64,000 nucleotides of DNA, from NCBI RefSeq assembly GCF_000439085.1, contig NZ_AUUA01000002.1, positions 62,001-126,000 of the forward strand, given 5' to 3'. Positions 44,643 to 55,388 of this stretch are shown piece after piece. The notes below the pieces were generated by a model. It saw only the letters and a program-made list of their open reading frames with translations, searched no databases and was not told the origin of the DNA. This DNA comes from Leminorella grimontii ATCC 33999 = DSM 5078. Its GTDB lineage: Bacteria > Pseudomonadota > Gammaproteobacteria > Enterobacterales > Enterobacteriaceae. How positions within the stretch are numbered: the first letter of the stretch is position 1; each line of letters opens with the position of its first letter. A program made the translations under genes and the position numbers.

Positions 44643-46130
44643 TTAGCGGGAGGCGTTGCTCGATTCAAATATGCCCAGCTCGTCCCAAAGCGCATCGATG
44701 CGCGCGCAAACCTCTGGATCCTTGGTAATCGGGCGTCCCCACTCTCTTTGCGTCTCACCCGGCCACTTGTTGGTGGCATCCATCCCCATTTTAGAACCCA
44801 GGCCGGATACCGGTGAGGCGAAGTCCAGATAGTCTATCGGCGTGTTTTCCATCAGCACCGTGTCGCGCGCCGGATCCATACGCGTCGTTATCGCCCAGAT
44901 GACGTCCTTCCAGTCGCGGGCGTTAATGTCGTCATCGCAAACGATAACGAACTTGGTGTACATAAACTGCCGCAGGAAAGACCAGACGCCCATCATTACG
45001 CGCTTGGCGTGGCCAGCGTACTGCTTTTTCATCGTGACGATGGCCATTCGATAAGAACAGCCCTCCGGCGGCAAGTAGAAATCGACGATTTCCGGAAACT
45101 GCTTTCTCAGGATGGGCACAAACACTTCGTTGAGCGCCAATCCCATGACGGCGGGCTCGTCCGGCGGCCGTCCGGTATAGGTGGAATGGTAAATCGCGTC
45201 GGCGCGGCGGGTAATGTGGGTAACGGTGAAAACGGGGAAGTTGTCCACTTCGTTATAGTAGCCGGTGTGATCGCCGTAGGGCCCTTCGGGGGCGAGTTCT
45301 TCTGGCTCAATGTACCCTTCCAGCACGATCTCGGCACTGGCCGGGACTTCCAAATCGCAGGAGATACATTTAACCACGTCGGTCTTATAGCCGCGCAGCA
45401 GCCCGGCAAAAGCGTATTCGGACAGAGTATCCGGCACCGGCGTCACGGCGGCCAGCAGCGTCGCCGGGTCGGCGCCCAGCGCGACCGCGATGGGAAAACG
45501 CTCTCCGGGGTGCTTCTGACGCCACTCCTGATAGTCTAATGCGCCGCCTCGGTGGGACAGCCAGCGCATAATAACCTTGTTCTTGCCCAGCACCTGTTGA
45601 CGGTAGATACCCAGATTCTGGCGCGCTTTGTGTGGGCCGCGCGTCACCGTGAGCCCCCATGAAATCAGCGGGGCTGCATCCTCTGGCCAACAGTGCATGA
45701 TGGGTAATTTGGTGAGGTCGACGTCGTCCCCCTGCCAGATCTGCTCCTGACAGGGAGCCGAGGACAGCTGTTTCGTCGGCATGTTCAGCACTTGCTTAAA
45801 CTGCGGCAGCTTGTCCATCAGGTCGCGAAAGCCCTTAGGAGGCTCGGGCTCCTTGAGGAACGCCAGCAGTTCGCCTACGTCGCGCAACGCGCTCACTTCC
45901 TCTTGTCCCATCCCCAATGCGACACGCTTGGGCGTACCAAACAGGTTGCACAGCACCGGCACGTCGTACCCTTTCGGATTTTCAAACAGCAGGGCAGGAC
46001 CTTCGGCCCGCAGCGTACGGTCGGCGATCTCGGTCATTTCCAGATAGGGATCAATCGGCTGTTTAATGCGCTTGAGTTCTCCCCGCTGCTCAAGCAGCGC
46101 CAAAAACTCCCGCAGGTCTCGATATTTCAT
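44643..46130 (-). CDS. ubiD: 3-octaprenyl-4-hydroxybenzoate carboxy-lyase UbiD
   Basis: A 495-residue protein (E. coli 497) from the ATG at 46130 ([13 protein letters not shown]). Prenylated-FMN binding regions include [20 protein letters not shown] and [10 protein letters not shown]. The catalytic glutamate stretch is [13 protein letters not shown] and the C-terminus has [18 protein letters not shown]. It decarboxylates the octaprenyl hydroxybenzoate intermediate of ubiquinone synthesis using prenylated FMN supplied by UbiX. It is upstream of fre. Confidence 0.97.
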   Translation of the reverse strand: MKYRDLREFLALLEQRGELKRIKQPIDPYLEMTEIADRTLRAEGPALLFENPKGYDVPVLCNLFGTPKRVALGMGQEEVSALRDVGELLAFLKEPEPPKGFRDLMDKLPQFKQVLNMPTKQLSSAPCQEQIWQGDDVDLTKLPIMHCWPEDAAPLISWGLTVTRGPHKARQNLGIYRQQVLGKNKVIMRWLSHRGGALDYQEWRQKHPGERFPIAVALGADPATLLAAVTPVPDTLSEYAFAGLLRGYKTDVVKCISCDLEVPASAEIVLEGYIEPEELAPEGPYGDHTGYYNEVDNFPVFTVTHITRRADAIYHSTYTGRPPDEPAVMGLALNEVFVPILRKQFPEIVDFYLPPEGCSYRMAIVTMKKQYAGHAKRVMMGVWSFLRQFMYTKFVIVCDDDINARDWKDVIWAITTRMDPARDTVLMENTPIDYLDFASPVSGLGSKMGMDATNKWPGETQREWGRPITKDPEVCARIDALWDELGIFESSNASR

Positions 46131-46242
46131 TCGCTCTCTACCGCAGGCCAAAGGCGTTAATAGACTATTCTGAATACTTCCGGCTGCAAAACGCGCAGCC
46201 GGAAGTTTGAAAAGTATACCCTAAATAATTCGAGTTGCAGGA

Positions 46243-46314
46243 CAAAACGCTAATGGCGTTTTGAACAGCGTAAAGCGCTGGCCCTTTAGGGTGAGGCCCT
46301 AAGGGCCGAATCAC
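46243..46314 (+). repeat. Multi-hairpin cassette, left arm (copy B1)
   Basis: CAAAACGC/GCGTTTTG, AAC, AGCG-TAAAG-CGCT, CCC/GGG and GGCCC-TAA-GGGCC, ending GAATCAC. The junction is GGA|CAAA. Confidence 0.78.
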
Positions 46315-46366
46315 GCGGCAAGCGAGAGAATCCCCAGGAGCTTACATAAGTAAGTGACTGGGGTGA

Positions 46367-46445
46367 CAAATCTGCGAAAGCAGATTTGAACGCCGCTTGC
46401 GGCGGCCTCGTTAGAGGTGAGGCCCATATAAATGGGCCGAATAAC
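46367..46445 (+). repeat. Multi-hairpin cassette, right arm (copy B2)
   Basis: CAAATCTGC-GAAA-GCAGATTTG, AAC, CGCCGC/GCGGCG, CCTC-GTTA-GAGG and GGCCCAT-ATAA-ATGGGCC, ending GAATAAC. The junction is TGA|CAAA. All four stems differ from B1 in sequence but keep pairing. Confidence 0.8.
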
Positions 46446-46525
46446 AAGCGCAGCCAACGCACAGGCAACTTGAAGTATGACGGGGTATAGAAGGTTTCCC
46501 TTACTTTACTTCTAATTACCGCCAA

Positions 46526-47251
46526 TTAACAGCAGGTAAAGGGGACAAGCTTGCTCAGCGCCTTCGTGTCCATATGCTCTGTGGTTTCCTGACCGTGGCG
46601 GAAAATTTTGAATCCTTGCCCTTTGGCGCTGAAATAGGTCAGGTCGTTGCCGGAAATTTGCAGCAGGCTGCCTTCACGGATCGCCACGACGGACTCCGTC
46701 GGGTTTACCGCGCAAAATTCTGCGATGCGCTCGTCGCGCGTTTCGCCCATATGGCCGCTTACGTGAGCGTCAATGTAGTGCGGGTTAATCTGGACGGGGA
46801 ACAGGCCCAGCGAAGGCAGTACTACGCTGCTGCGAACGGGCATATCGTTGGTGGTTCTGATGGAAGGACAGGCCACGTTGCAGCCGGCGCTCCAACCGAT
46901 ATAAGGAATGTTGCGCTCGCGCACCGCGCGCTGAATAGGCACAATCAGCCCTTTCTCATGCATCATCTGATTCAACATCCAGGTATTGCCACCGCTGATG
47001 ATAATGCACTCGGCCTGATCGATAGCTTCGGCCTGGTTATCAAAGTGGTGAACGCTGGTGACGGAAATACCGAGGCTTTTTTCCAAGTCACGAGCGCGTG
47101 AGTCATAATCACTACGAATCAGGGCATAAGGAATCAATATTGCCTTGGCGACCTTCCGGCTTTCTAGAACGGCCAAAATTTGCTTTTTTGCATAGCCTAA
47201 GAGCTCTGCGTCACCGGACGTCTTGCCATTACTCAACAATATGAGTTCCAT
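46526..47251 (-). CDS. pepE: Dipeptidase E (PepE, peptidase S51)
   Basis: A 241-residue protein (E. coli 229). The nucleophile serine is in YIGWSAGCNVACPSIRTTND (about residue 120), with IISGGNTWMLN before it and NPHYIDAH holding the histidine. It hydrolyses dipeptides with N-terminal aspartate and is not inhibited by classic serine inhibitors. The neighbour ubiD is 395 bp away, separated by an ERIC. The extension over E. coli is at the C-terminus (THMDTKALSKLVPFTCC-like tail). Confidence 0.93.
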   Translation of the reverse strand: MELILLSNGKTSGDAELLGYAKKQILAVLESRKVAKAILIPYALIRSDYDSRARDLEKSLGISVTSVHHFDNQAEAIDQAECIIISGGNTWMLNQMMHEKGLIVPIQRAVRERNIPYIGWSAGCNVACPSIRTTNDMPVRSSVVLPSLGLFPVQINPHYIDAHVSGHMGETRDERIAEFCAVNPTESVVAIREGSLLQISGNDLTYFSAKGQGFKIFRHGQETTEHMDTKALSKLVPFTCC

Positions 47252-47506
47252 ACAATCTACCTCTGTTTAGTTTGTTAACGTACCGGCCAACTTCCGCTTC
47301 AGTGGAAAAAAGGACGGAAGCCAGCCTGGATTTTGCCGCATAAGGATACGAAAAAACACGCATCTTTACTGTGATCGCTTACCGCTTATGCCCCCTCCGA
47401 CGGTTAATTCATCACCAATCGGCAGAGCGGCGGTAACGAAACCGTGCGGACTGTCCTTACCAGAATAATCCTAATCGCCTAATTAATCGACCAACGCATA
47501 CCCTGT
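47252..47506. other. Intergenic region between pepE and the ERIC before rfaH
   Basis: No gene is seen in these 255 bp. The region should hold the leftward pepE promoter and, with the ERIC at 47507-47633, the rightward rfaH promoter. No clear operator was recognised. Confidence 0.5.
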
Positions 47507-47633
47507 TATACCCTAAATAATTCAAGTTGCAGGAAGGCGGCAAGCGAGGGAATCCCTAGGAGCTTACATAAGTAAGTGACTAGGGTGAGCAAGCGCAGCC
47601 AACGCGCCTGCGGCTTGAAGTATGACGGGTATA
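47507..47633. repeat. Canonical 127-bp ERIC element
   Basis: Exactly the standard ERIC length. The ends TATACCC/GGGTATA, inner arms GTTGCAGG / CCTGCGGC, and the core CCCTAG-GAG-CTTAC-ATAA-GTAAG-TGA-CTAGGG are uninterrupted. It ends 68 bp before rfaH. Confidence 0.95.
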
Positions 47634-47701
47634 TGTTTATTCATTCGTGCTTTTGCTATGCTTAGGCCCGTGTCCCGTAACTCAAAGTCCGGCAAACGTA
47701 T

Positions 47702-48193
47702 ATGGAATCATGGTATCTGCTTTACTGTAAACGCGGGCAACTGATGCGGGCCCAGGAGAACCTCGAGCGTCAGGAGGTTCCCTGTTTTAGCCCTATGTAT
47801 GAGATAGAGAAAATAGTTCGGGGTAAAAAGACTGTAGTCAGCGAGCCGCTGTTTCCCAACTATCTGTTCATCGAACTCGATCCGGAAAGGATCCACACGA
47901 CCACTATCAGCTCAACGCGCGGAGTCAGCCACTTTATTCGCTTTGGGCGCTACCCGGTGACGGTACCGTTTAGCCTGATAAAAAGCCTGATGATGCAGCC
48001 AAAGCCGCTGATAAGCTCGCCTTCCCTGCCTAAAAGCGGGGATAAGGTCGTCATTACCGAAGGAATTTTTGAAGGGTTGGAGGCTATCTACGCAGAGCCC
48101 GATGGAGAGACGCGCTCTATTCTGCTGCTTAACCTGATTAACCAGCAGGTGTCGCATCGCGTCGACAATACGCAGTTTGAAAAACGAGACTAG
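47702..48193 (+). CDS. rfaH: Transcription antitermination protein RfaH
   Basis: A 163-residue NusG paralogue (E. coli 162). The NGN domain (about 1-100) has [33 protein letters not shown] and [12 protein letters not shown] linker and the fold-switching C-terminal KOW domain ([18 protein letters not shown]) follow. It binds ops-paused RNA polymerase at LPS, capsule and haemolysin operons and suppresses termination and Rho. Its TAG stop is the first three bases of the 23-bp inverted repeat at 48191. Confidence 0.96.
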   Translation: MESWYLLYCKRGQLMRAQENLERQEVPCFSPMYEIEKIVRGKKTVVSEPLFPNYLFIELDPERIHTTTISSTRGVSHFIRFGRYPVTVPFSLIKSLMMQPKPLISSPSLPKSGDKVVITEGIFEGLEAIYAEPDGETRSILLLNLINQQVSHRVDNTQFEKRD

Positions 48194-48243
48194 GCTGTGT
48201 CCCGCCATTGTCCACGGTGGGGACAATGGCGGGACACAGCCTA
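48191..48243. repeat. Long perfect hairpin at the rfaH stop codon
   Basis: Two perfectly complementary 23-bp arms (48191-48213 and 48221-48243; arm starts TAGGCTGTGTCCCGCC) flank a 7-base loop ACGGTGG. There is no T-run, so it is not a typical terminator, though it could end or protect the rfaH mRNA. It resembles a miniature palindromic element with TA at both outer ends. Confidence 0.75.
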
Positions 48244-48246
48244 ACA

Positions 48247-48268
48247 GGAAGCGGCGCGCGCCGCTTCC
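48247..48268 (-). terminator. 22-bp palindrome after hemB
   Basis: GGAAGCGGCGCGCGCCGCTTCC is perfectly self-complementary and lies 10 bp past the hemB stop. A GC stem without T-run; a putative hemB terminator. Confidence 0.5.
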
Positions 48269-48277
48269 CCAACGTCG

Positions 48278-49321
<1,044 letters not shown>

Positions 49322-49382
49322 CTATCGACGGCAAGAAAGAGGATCAGGAAAGCTCACCGCCGCAGTGTATATATCATACGCT

Positions 49383-50174
49383 TCAATCGCTTTGACTAAC
49401 ACCCAGCAGGCGCAGCGCATTTTGGCGGGTTATTTCTCCCAGCTCGTTCGCATCTTCGCCCCGAAGCTTTGCGACCTCCCGCAGGATATGGGCCAAATAG
49501 GCAGGCTCATTGCGTCTGGAAGTCGGCTTAGGCTTTAAGTCTCTGGGCAACAGGTAAGGCGCGTCGGTTTCCAGCAGCAGTTTGTCCGCAGGAATACGCG
49601 ACACCAGCTCGCGAAGCTCAAGACCGCGCCGCTCGTCGCACACCCAGCCGGTAATGCCGACATAAAGCCCCAGGGACAGATAGTCCTCCAGCGCGCGTCC
49701 GTCGTCGGTAAAGCAGTGTACGACTGCCGCCGGTACTTTCGAAAGCCACGGCTTAAGCAGCTCAATAAAGCGCGGATAGGCGTCCCTACAGTGCAGAAAC
49801 AGCGGCATCGACAGCTCGGCCGCCATCGAAAGCTGCTCGGAAAAGGCCCGTTCCTGCTGCTCAGGCGTAGAAAAGTTGCGGTTAAAGTCCAGCCCGCACT
49901 CGCCGACGGCGACCGCCTGCGGCTTTTGTAACAGCCGATATATCTGCTCTGCACATTCGTCCGACCAGCCCGAAGCGTCGTGAGGATGGACGCCCGCCGT
50001 GCTCCAGCAGTAGTCGGGATATTCCGCCGCCAGCGCCTGCGCGGCGCGGCTTTCTTTCAAGGACGTTCCGGTTATCAGCATTCCCTTCACGCCGGCCTGC
50101 TTCGCGCGTTCAACCACGTCGTGCCGATCGGCGGCAAACTGTCGGTTGGTCAGGTTAATTCCAATATCAAACAC
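49383..50174 (-). CDS. tatD: Metal-dependent DNase TatD
   Basis: A 263-residue TIM-barrel hydrolase (E. coli 260) starting at GTG 50174 ([13 protein letters not shown] about 10 bases upstream). The long upstream ORF to 50378 has no similarity and overlaps the tatC end. Metal ligands are in [34 protein letters not shown] and [13 protein letters not shown]. TatD is a 3'-5' exonuclease active in DNA repair; it is not needed for Tat export. A terminator separates it from tatC. Confidence 0.95.
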   Translation of the reverse strand: MFDIGINLTNRQFAADRHDVVERAKQAGVKGMLITGTSLKESRAAQALAAEYPDYCWSTAGVHPHDASGWSDECAEQIYRLLQKPQAVAVGECGLDFNRNFSTPEQQERAFSEQLSMAAELSMPLFLHCRDAYPRFIELLKPWLSKVPAAVVHCFTDDGRALEDYLSLGLYVGITGWVCDERRGLELRELVSRIPADKLLLETDAPYLLPRDLKPKPTSRRNEPAYLAHILREVAKLRGEDANELGEITRQNALRLLGVSQSD

Positions 50175-50199
50175 GGTATTTGGCTCCCGTAAAAAACGT

Positions 50200-50220
50200 A
50201 AGCCGCCCAAAAGGCGGCTT
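50200..50220 (-). terminator. Terminator between tatC and tatD
   Basis: Leftward AAGCCGCC / GGCGGCTT with a 5-base loop is followed by ACG and six T. It lies 37 bp after tatC and 26 bp before tatD, so tatD is probably read only by readthrough or from its own promoter. Confidence 0.85.
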
Positions 50221-50256
50221 ATTTGCAGACAGCATAGGGTGTGTCTCGCAACAGCG

Positions 50257-51054
50257 TCAGGCTGAAGGCTTGTCGCCGCTTTCGTCGGCGTCGTCCGCCT
50301 CGCTGTCCTCATCACCTTCTTCCCCTTCCCGACGCCCTTTACCCACGTAGAAACGGGCAAAGAACACGCCAATCTCAAACAGGATGCACATAGGGATCGC
50401 GAGAAGCGTCTGAGAGAAGACGTCCGGCGGCGTTAACAGCATGCCGACAACAAAAGCGCCAACAACGATGTAGGGACGCTTTTTCTTCAGTTCGGCAGGC
50501 GTCGTTACGCCGCTCCAGCACAGCAGGATAATCGCGACCGGCACCTCAAACGACACGCCAAAGGCAAAAAACAGCGCCATGACGAAGTTCAGGTAATTGT
50601 TGATGTCGGTCGATATCAGAATGCCTTCCGGCGCGGTTTTGACAAAAAAGCCGAACGCCAGCGGGAACACGACGAAGTAGGCAAACGCCATGCCGAGGTA
50701 AAACAGCGCAGTGCTGGAAAACAGCAGCGGCATCATCAGGCGACGTTCGTGCTTATACAGCGCCGGCGCGATAAACGACCAGATCTGATACAGAATATAG
50801 GGCGCTGAAACAAAAACCGACACGATAAGCGTCAGCTTGATAGGCGTTAAAAATGGCGACGCCACGTCGGTAGCGATCATGCTGGCTTTTTCCGGCAGCT
50901 GCTTCATCAGCGGCGCGGAAATCATGTGGTAGATATCGTTAGAGAAATAGACCAGCGCCAGAAACACGACGATGATACAGACCATTGAACGCAGCAACCT
51001 ACTGCGCAGCTCTATCAAATGAGTGATAAGCGGTTGGGTATCTTCTACGGCCAT
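50257..51054 (-). CDS. tatC: Sec-independent protein translocase TatC
   Basis: A 265-residue protein with six membrane helices. Signature regions are [12 protein letters not shown] at the N-terminus, [12 protein letters not shown] and the second-loop [14 protein letters not shown] with its glutamate. TatC binds the twin-arginine signal peptide and with TatB forms the receptor for folded exports. The C-terminal tail is very acidic. It is 3 bp after tatB in leftward tatA-tatB-tatC. Confidence 0.98.
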   Translation of the reverse strand: MAVEDTQPLITHLIELRSRLLRSMVCIIVVFLALVYFSNDIYHMISAPLMKQLPEKASMIATDVASPFLTPIKLTLIVSVFVSAPYILYQIWSFIAPALYKHERRLMMPLLFSSTALFYLGMAFAYFVVFPLAFGFFVKTAPEGILISTDINNYLNFVMALFFAFGVSFEVPVAIILLCWSGVTTPAELKKKRPYIVVGAFVVGMLLTPPDVFSQTLLAIPMCILFEIGVFFARFYVGKGRREGEEGDEDSEADDADESGDKPSA

Positions 51055-51057
51055 GAA

Positions 51058-51609
51058 TTATTTTTCGCCATCGGTTTTACTTGGGGATGGGGCTTCGGGC
51101 TGAGCCTCCTGCGGCTTAGACTCTGCGTCAGCGGCAGGCGCGGCTTCAACTACAACAGCCTCAGGCTTCGTCATTGAATCCACGGGCGGGACGTTCTGAC
51201 GATTCATCGCCGGATCGCTAACGACGCGGGCCGGCGCTTCAGCGTCGCCGGCCGCAGTCGCGGTAGTGTCAGGAGATGGTGTCTCTTTGAATGATTCGGC
51301 AGCCTTATTAAGATCGGTTTGAACGGTACGTTTCATACCGCTCGCCATCTCTCTAAGCTCCTCCATCGACGCTTTAAGCTCCGGGGAGAGGTTTTGCAGA
51401 CCGGCCTGCTCCGCTTTCTTCAGGCTATCTTTCAGCTCTTGCAGCTTCAGTTCCTGAGTCAGCTCGTTTTGTACCGATGACGCCAGAGAGCGCATGGCTC
51501 GGATCCAACCGGCAACCGTTTTCACCGCAACGGGCAACCGTTCGGGGCCGAGCACGATAAGGCCGATGATCAGCACCAGTACAATTTCACCAAATCCTAT
51601 ATCGAACAC
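51058..51609 (-). CDS. tatB: Sec-independent protein translocase TatB
   Basis: A 183-residue protein (E. coli 171) starting at GTG, as in E. coli. One N-terminal membrane helix [20 protein letters not shown] ends in [18 protein letters not shown], followed by an amphipathic helix and a long Pro/Ala/Glu-rich tail. It forms the receptor complex with TatC. It is 3 bp downstream of tatA. Confidence 0.97.
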   Translation of the reverse strand: MFDIGFGEIVLVLIIGLIVLGPERLPVAVKTVAGWIRAMRSLASSVQNELTQELKLQELKDSLKKAEQAGLQNLSPELKASMEELREMASGMKRTVQTDLNKAAESFKETPSPDTTATAAGDAEAPARVVSDPAMNRQNVPPVDSMTKPEAVVVEAAPAADAESKPQEAQPEAPSPSKTDGEK

Positions 51610-51612
51610 GGA

Positions 51613-51882
51613 TTACACCTGCTCTTTATTCTGGCTCTTTTGTTCTTCGGTTTTAACCGTGTTTTCCTGCTGTTCTTCGATAGACTTCACGACGAAGTCA
51701 GCATCTTTTTCCTTTTGAGCTTCTTCTTTGTTCGGCGTGGACTCTTCGTCGCTCATCGCCTTTTTGAAGCCTTTGACCGATGCGCCGAGGTCTGAACCCA
51801 GCGTGCGCAGCTTCTTCGTTCCGAACAGCAGCACGACAATTGCAACAATAATAAGCAGTTGCCAAATACTAATTCCACCCAT
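51613..51882 (-). CDS. tatA: Sec-independent protein translocase TatA
   Basis: An 89-residue protein, equal to E. coli Tat[21 protein letters not shown] is the membrane helix, the hinge [21 protein letters not shown] leads into the amphipathic helix, and a charged tail follows. TatA oligomers form the size-adaptable passage for folded proteins. It is the first tat gene, 88 bp after ubiB. Confidence 0.98.
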   Translation of the reverse strand: MGGISIWQLLIIVAIVVLLFGTKKLRTLGSDLGASVKGFKKAMSDEESTPNKEEAQKEKDADFVVKSIEEQQENTVKTEEQKSQNKEQV

Positions 51883-51970
51883 GTGATATGCCTCTATAGA
51901 TCGTGGGTTAACGTTACGATTGCCGCCAAGTATATACGGCGGTTTCCTTAAACTATAGTAATAAATTTCC

Positions 51971-53602
51971 TCAGGCGGCCTTCACCCAGCCTATTAGCCA
52001 AACCGCAAGACCTACACCGGTCAGGCAGAGCGGCCAAAATGAAATCTGACCAATAAACAGCATTGTAGCACTAACCAGCAGCGTGGCACCTACCCCAAAA
52101 AGGTAGCCGGAGCGTCGCCGTTTACTCTCATTTTCACTCAATCGGGCACTGAGTTTATCAATACTATTTTGTAATTCTTTGTGCTGCCGCAAACTGTCGT
52201 AAAACAGCTCGGGCAATTCCGGTAATTTTTCTACCCAGTACGGCGCCTTCTCTTTTAGCGTTTTTAACACGCCGGGAATGCCGACCTGCTCGCGCATCCA
52301 CGACTCAAGGAACGGCTTGGCCGTCGTCCACAGGTCAAGCTGCGGATAGAGCTGGCGCCCCAGCCCTTCGATATAGAGCAGCGTCTTTTGCAGTAAAACC
52401 AACTGAGGCTGAACTTCCATATTAAAACGACGCGCCGTGTTGAACAGGTTCAGCAGCACGTGGCCAAACGAAATTTCAGAAAGCGGTTTCTCAAAAATGG
52501 GTTCGCACACGGTGCGGATGGCGAACTCAAACTCCTCAACGCAGGTATCCGCAGGCACCCAGCCGGAATCAACGTGAAGCTCCGCCACCTTGCGGTAGTC
52601 GCGGTTGAAAAAGGCGATAAAGTTTTCCGCCAGATAGCGCTTGTCCGCCTTGCTCAAAGAGCCGACGATGCCGCAGTCAATGCCGATATACTGAGGGTCT
52701 TCAGGCTTCTCGTAGCTGATAAAAATATTGCCGGGGTGCATGTCCGCGTGGAAGAAGCTGTCGCGAAACACCTGGGTAAAGAACACCTGCACGCCCCGTT
52801 CCGCTAAAAGCTTCATGTTGGTGCCGTTGGCTATCAGCGCGTCGATGTCAGAAACGGGAATGCCGTAGATCCTCTCCATGACCAGCACGTTTTCATAACA
52901 AAGGTCGCTGTACACTTCGGGCACATAGAGCATAGGGCTGCCGTCGAAATTGCGGCGAAGCTGGATGGCGTTGGCCGCCTCTCTCAGCAGGTTGAGCTCG
53001 TCGAGCAGCGTCTTTTCATATTCACGCACTACCTCTCTGGGCCGCAGGCGACGACCGTCAGGGAGCAGCTTGGGCACCCAGCCCGCAATGCGGTACATCA
53101 GGCGAATGTCCGCCTCAATGACCGGCTTGATGTCCGGGCGGATCACCTTCAGCACCACTTCCTGCCCGCTGCTTTTAAGCGTTGCGGTGTGCACCTGCGC
53201 AATAGAGGCCGACGCCAGCGGCGTTGAGTCAAAGTCATCAAACCAGCGCTCAAGCGGGCCGCCCATGGCGTCCTCTATCTGCCGACGCGCCAGCGCTCCG
53301 TCAAACGACGTCACCTGATCTTGCAGCAGAGCCAGCTGATCGGCAATGGACGGAGGAAACAGATCGCGGCGGGTGGACAGCATTTGACCAAACTTGATCC
53401 AAACCGGCCCCAGCGTCTGAAGCCCCAGACGCAGCCGCTCGCCCAGCGGCTTTTCCGGATGCTGGTTGCGCAGCCAAAACAGCGCCCGGCATCCTACGCG
53501 AAGCGGCCAGGTCAGCCGCATCTTGGGGATCAGTTCGTCCAGCCCGTGGTTTAAAAATACGCGAATAATGGCATACAGCCGAAACAGTTCAGAAGGAGTC
53601 AT
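51971..53602 (-). CDS. ubiB: Ubiquinone biosynthesis protein UbiB
   Basis: A 543-residue atypical kinase-like protein (E. coli 546). The UbiB-specific KxGQ motif is [17 protein letters not shown]. The A-rich loop is [10 protein letters not shown], catalytic-site residues are in [12 protein letters not shown] and [10 protein letters not shown], and two C-terminal membrane helices follow. It has ATPase activity and helps extract ubiquinone intermediates for the Ubi complex. It overlaps the ubiJ stop by one base (TGATG). Confidence 0.97.
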   Translation of the reverse strand: MTPSELFRLYAIIRVFLNHGLDELIPKMRLTWPLRVGCRALFWLRNQHPEKPLGERLRLGLQTLGPVWIKFGQMLSTRRDLFPPSIADQLALLQDQVTSFDGALARRQIEDAMGGPLERWFDDFDSTPLASASIAQVHTATLKSSGQEVVLKVIRPDIKPVIEADIRLMYRIAGWVPKLLPDGRRLRPREVVREYEKTLLDELNLLREAANAIQLRRNFDGSPMLYVPEVYSDLCYENVLVMERIYGIPVSDIDALIANGTNMKLLAERGVQVFFTQVFRDSFFHADMHPGNIFISYEKPEDPQYIGIDCGIVGSLSKADKRYLAENFIAFFNRDYRKVAELHVDSGWVPADTCVEEFEFAIRTVCEPIFEKPLSEISFGHVLLNLFNTARRFNMEVQPQLVLLQKTLLYIEGLGRQLYPQLDLWTTAKPFLESWMREQVGIPGVLKTLKEKAPYWVEKLPELPELFYDSLRQHKELQNSIDKLSARLSENESKRRRSGYLFGVGATLLVSATMLFIGQISFWPLCLTGVGLAVWLIGWVKAA

Positions 53603-54207
53603 CAGGCTCGCTCCAGCCGCTCAATGCGAGAAACCAGCGCGTCTACGTCCTGGCTTAACCTTTCCGTTTGGTCGCTAAAGTGCAAAACCTCAAGCCGACC
53701 GGGAGCCAAACGCCACTCCTGCGTTACGGCCTGAGCTAAGTAGCCCTGCTGGCGAGAGGCCCAGCGGCTAACGCTTTTTACGCCGTTTTGCACGCCCTGG
53801 CTCAGCGTTTCGGCGGCAACGTCGCCGATATAAGGAGACAGCCACTCGGCCGGATCCCATTCTGCCAAATCTATCAGGGTCACAAACTGCTGAATAATCT
53901 GAATGTCCCCATCAACGCTAACTTCGCCGTCACGCATCAGCGCGGAAAGCCGCTGCCTGTCGCGCAGGGAAAACAACGTCGCCAGTCGCGTCGTCAGCGT
54001 ACAGTCCGCTGGCGGCTGCCACTGGCTGACAACGTCGATATGGTTCACGCTGAACACCAGCGTCAGGGTCGTTGAGAGTTCCTGCAGGCAGAGCGTCAGC
54101 GTTTTTCCCGCCAGTCGATGGCTGGCCAACTGAATATTGCGATCGCGAAAGAGCAGGCCGTTAAGCGACGTTTCTATCAGGCCGGAAACCAGAGGAACAA
54201 GCAGCAT
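53602..54207 (-). CDS. ubiJ: Ubiquinone biosynthesis accessory factor UbiJ
   Basis: A 201-residue protein, the same length as E. coli UbiJ. The N-terminal SCP2 lipid-binding domain (about 15-115) contains [10 protein letters not shown] and [22 protein letters not shown]. The C-terminal coiled coil is [12 protein letters not shown]. It binds lipophilic ubiquinone intermediates and, with UbiK, supports the cytosolic Ubi complex. Conservation is modest at the N-terminus but the position between ubiE and ubiB is diagnostic. Confidence 0.93.
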   Translation of the reverse strand: MLLVPLVSGLIETSLNGLLFRDRNIQLASHRLAGKTLTLCLQELSTTLTLVFSVNHIDVVSQWQPPADCTLTTRLATLFSLRDRQRLSALMRDGEVSVDGDIQIIQQFVTLIDLAEWDPAEWLSPYIGDVAAETLSQGVQNGVKSVSRWASRQQGYLAQAVTQEWRLAPGRLEVLHFSDQTERLSQDVDALVSRIERLERA

Positions 54208-54512
54208 AGCGATCCTTGAAGCATGACGAGGATAAATACAATCCAGTCATAGTAATCATGAATGGCGTCAGAGTACAGCGGGGGATGACCTTAAAGAGAG
54301 TAGAAGAAATGTAGAAAAAACAGAAAAAACACAGTTTTATTAATGCATTAACTCAGTAAGAACGCGTACTCGACGGCCATAAAAAAATTAACAATAATGA
54401 AACAAACAGCGCTTACCCCTCGCACATAAGGGCCAGCGGAAACCGCTGTGCGAAGCTCGTTTCAGTTTCCGAGCATCGCGCAGCGTTTCAGAACATGATG
54501 AATAAACGACGT
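54208..54512. other. Non-coding gap between ubiE and ubiJ
   Basis: These 305 bp hold no credible gene. The part near ubiJ is AT-rich. A small hairpin CAGCGG-AAA-CCGCTG is at 54434-54448. No clear intrinsic terminator follows ubiE, so readthrough into ubiJ-ubiB is likely, possibly with an internal promoter. Confidence 0.5.
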
Positions 54513-55268
54513 TTAGTACTTATAACCGCGGTGCAGCGCGACGATACCACCGGTCAGGTTAAAGTATTCCACGCTGTCAAAACCAGCTTCCAGCATCATT
54601 CCCTTCAGCGTTTCCTGATCGGGATGCATGCGGATGGATTCTGCCAGATAGCGATAGCTGTCAGCGTCTCTGGTGATCCACTCGCCGATTTTCGGCAGAA
54701 CGTGGAATGAGTAGGCATCATAGGCTGAGTTAAGCACCTTGGCGGTGGGCTTGGAAAACTCCAGCACCAGCAGGCGACCGCCCGGCTTCAGCACGCGGAA
54801 CATGGAGCGCAGCGCCTTATCCTTCTCGGTCACGTTGCGAAGGCCAAAAGAAATAGTGATGCAGTCAAAATAGTCGTCAGGGAAAGGCAGCGCCTCGGCG
54901 TTAGCCTGAACGTAGTTGACGTTGCCGATGATGCCCATATTGCGCAGCTTTTCACGGCCCATTTTCAGCATCGAATCGTTGATATCCGCCAGCACAACGC
55001 TGCCCTTCTCACCAACCATGCGGGAAAACTTTGCCGTCAGATCGCCGGTACCGCCGGCCAGATCGAGCACCCGCTGGCCTTCGCGCACGGCGCTGCAGTC
55101 AATGGTGAAGCGCTTCCAGATTCGGTGGATGCCGAACGACATCAGGTCGTTCATCAGATCGTACTTAGACGCTACGGAGTGAAAGACGTGGGCCACCATA
55201 TCGGCCTTTTCGTCTTTGTTTACGGTTTGGAAGCCAAAGTGCGTGGTTTCCTGTGGATCGTTCATCAT
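54513..55268 (-). CDS. ubiE: Ubiquinone/menaquinone C-methyltransferase UbiE
   Basis: A 251-residue protein, as in E. coli. SAM motif I is [17 protein letters not shown]. The UbiE signatures [21 protein letters not shown] and [17 protein letters not shown] are present. It methylates the ring carbon of both demethylmenaquinone and the ubiquinone intermediate. It heads the leftward ubiE-ubiJ-ubiB-tatABC series. A second ATG directly follows the first. Confidence 0.98.
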   Translation of the reverse strand: MMNDPQETTHFGFQTVNKDEKADMVAHVFHSVASKYDLMNDLMSFGIHRIWKRFTIDCSAVREGQRVLDLAGGTGDLTAKFSRMVGEKGSVVLADINDSMLKMGREKLRNMGIIGNVNYVQANAEALPFPDDYFDCITISFGLRNVTEKDKALRSMFRVLKPGGRLLVLEFSKPTAKVLNSAYDAYSFHVLPKIGEWITRDADSYRYLAESIRMHPDQETLKGMMLEAGFDSVEYFNLTGGIVALHRGYKY

Positions 55269-55388
55269 GTTTAATGCCTGAAGAAAGTTTAATGCCTAGA
55301 GAAAATTTAATAAGTACTATAAATCTCTGTGAATCGATTTAGTCTACCAGAAACACTCTGAAACATACCCACCAATAACTCTTTTTTG

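Larger units (their letters stand above)
46215..46489. repeat. ERIC element with two inserted hairpin cassettes (275 bp)
   Basis: The ends TATACCC...GGGGTATA and GTTGC...GCAAC pair, and the centre is CCCCAG-GAG-CTTAC / GTAAG-TGA-CTGGGG, the ERIC core. Cassettes interrupt both arms at 46243-46314 and 46367-46445. It lies between pepE (3' end) and ubiD (5' end), so it would be in a leftward pepE-ubiD transcript if one exists. Confidence 0.92.

Noticed and set aside
50175-50378. N-terminal extension of TatD to 331 residues
   Set aside because: The extension overlaps the tatC 3' end and a terminator and is unlike TatD; GTG 50174 has a ribosome site and matches the family start.
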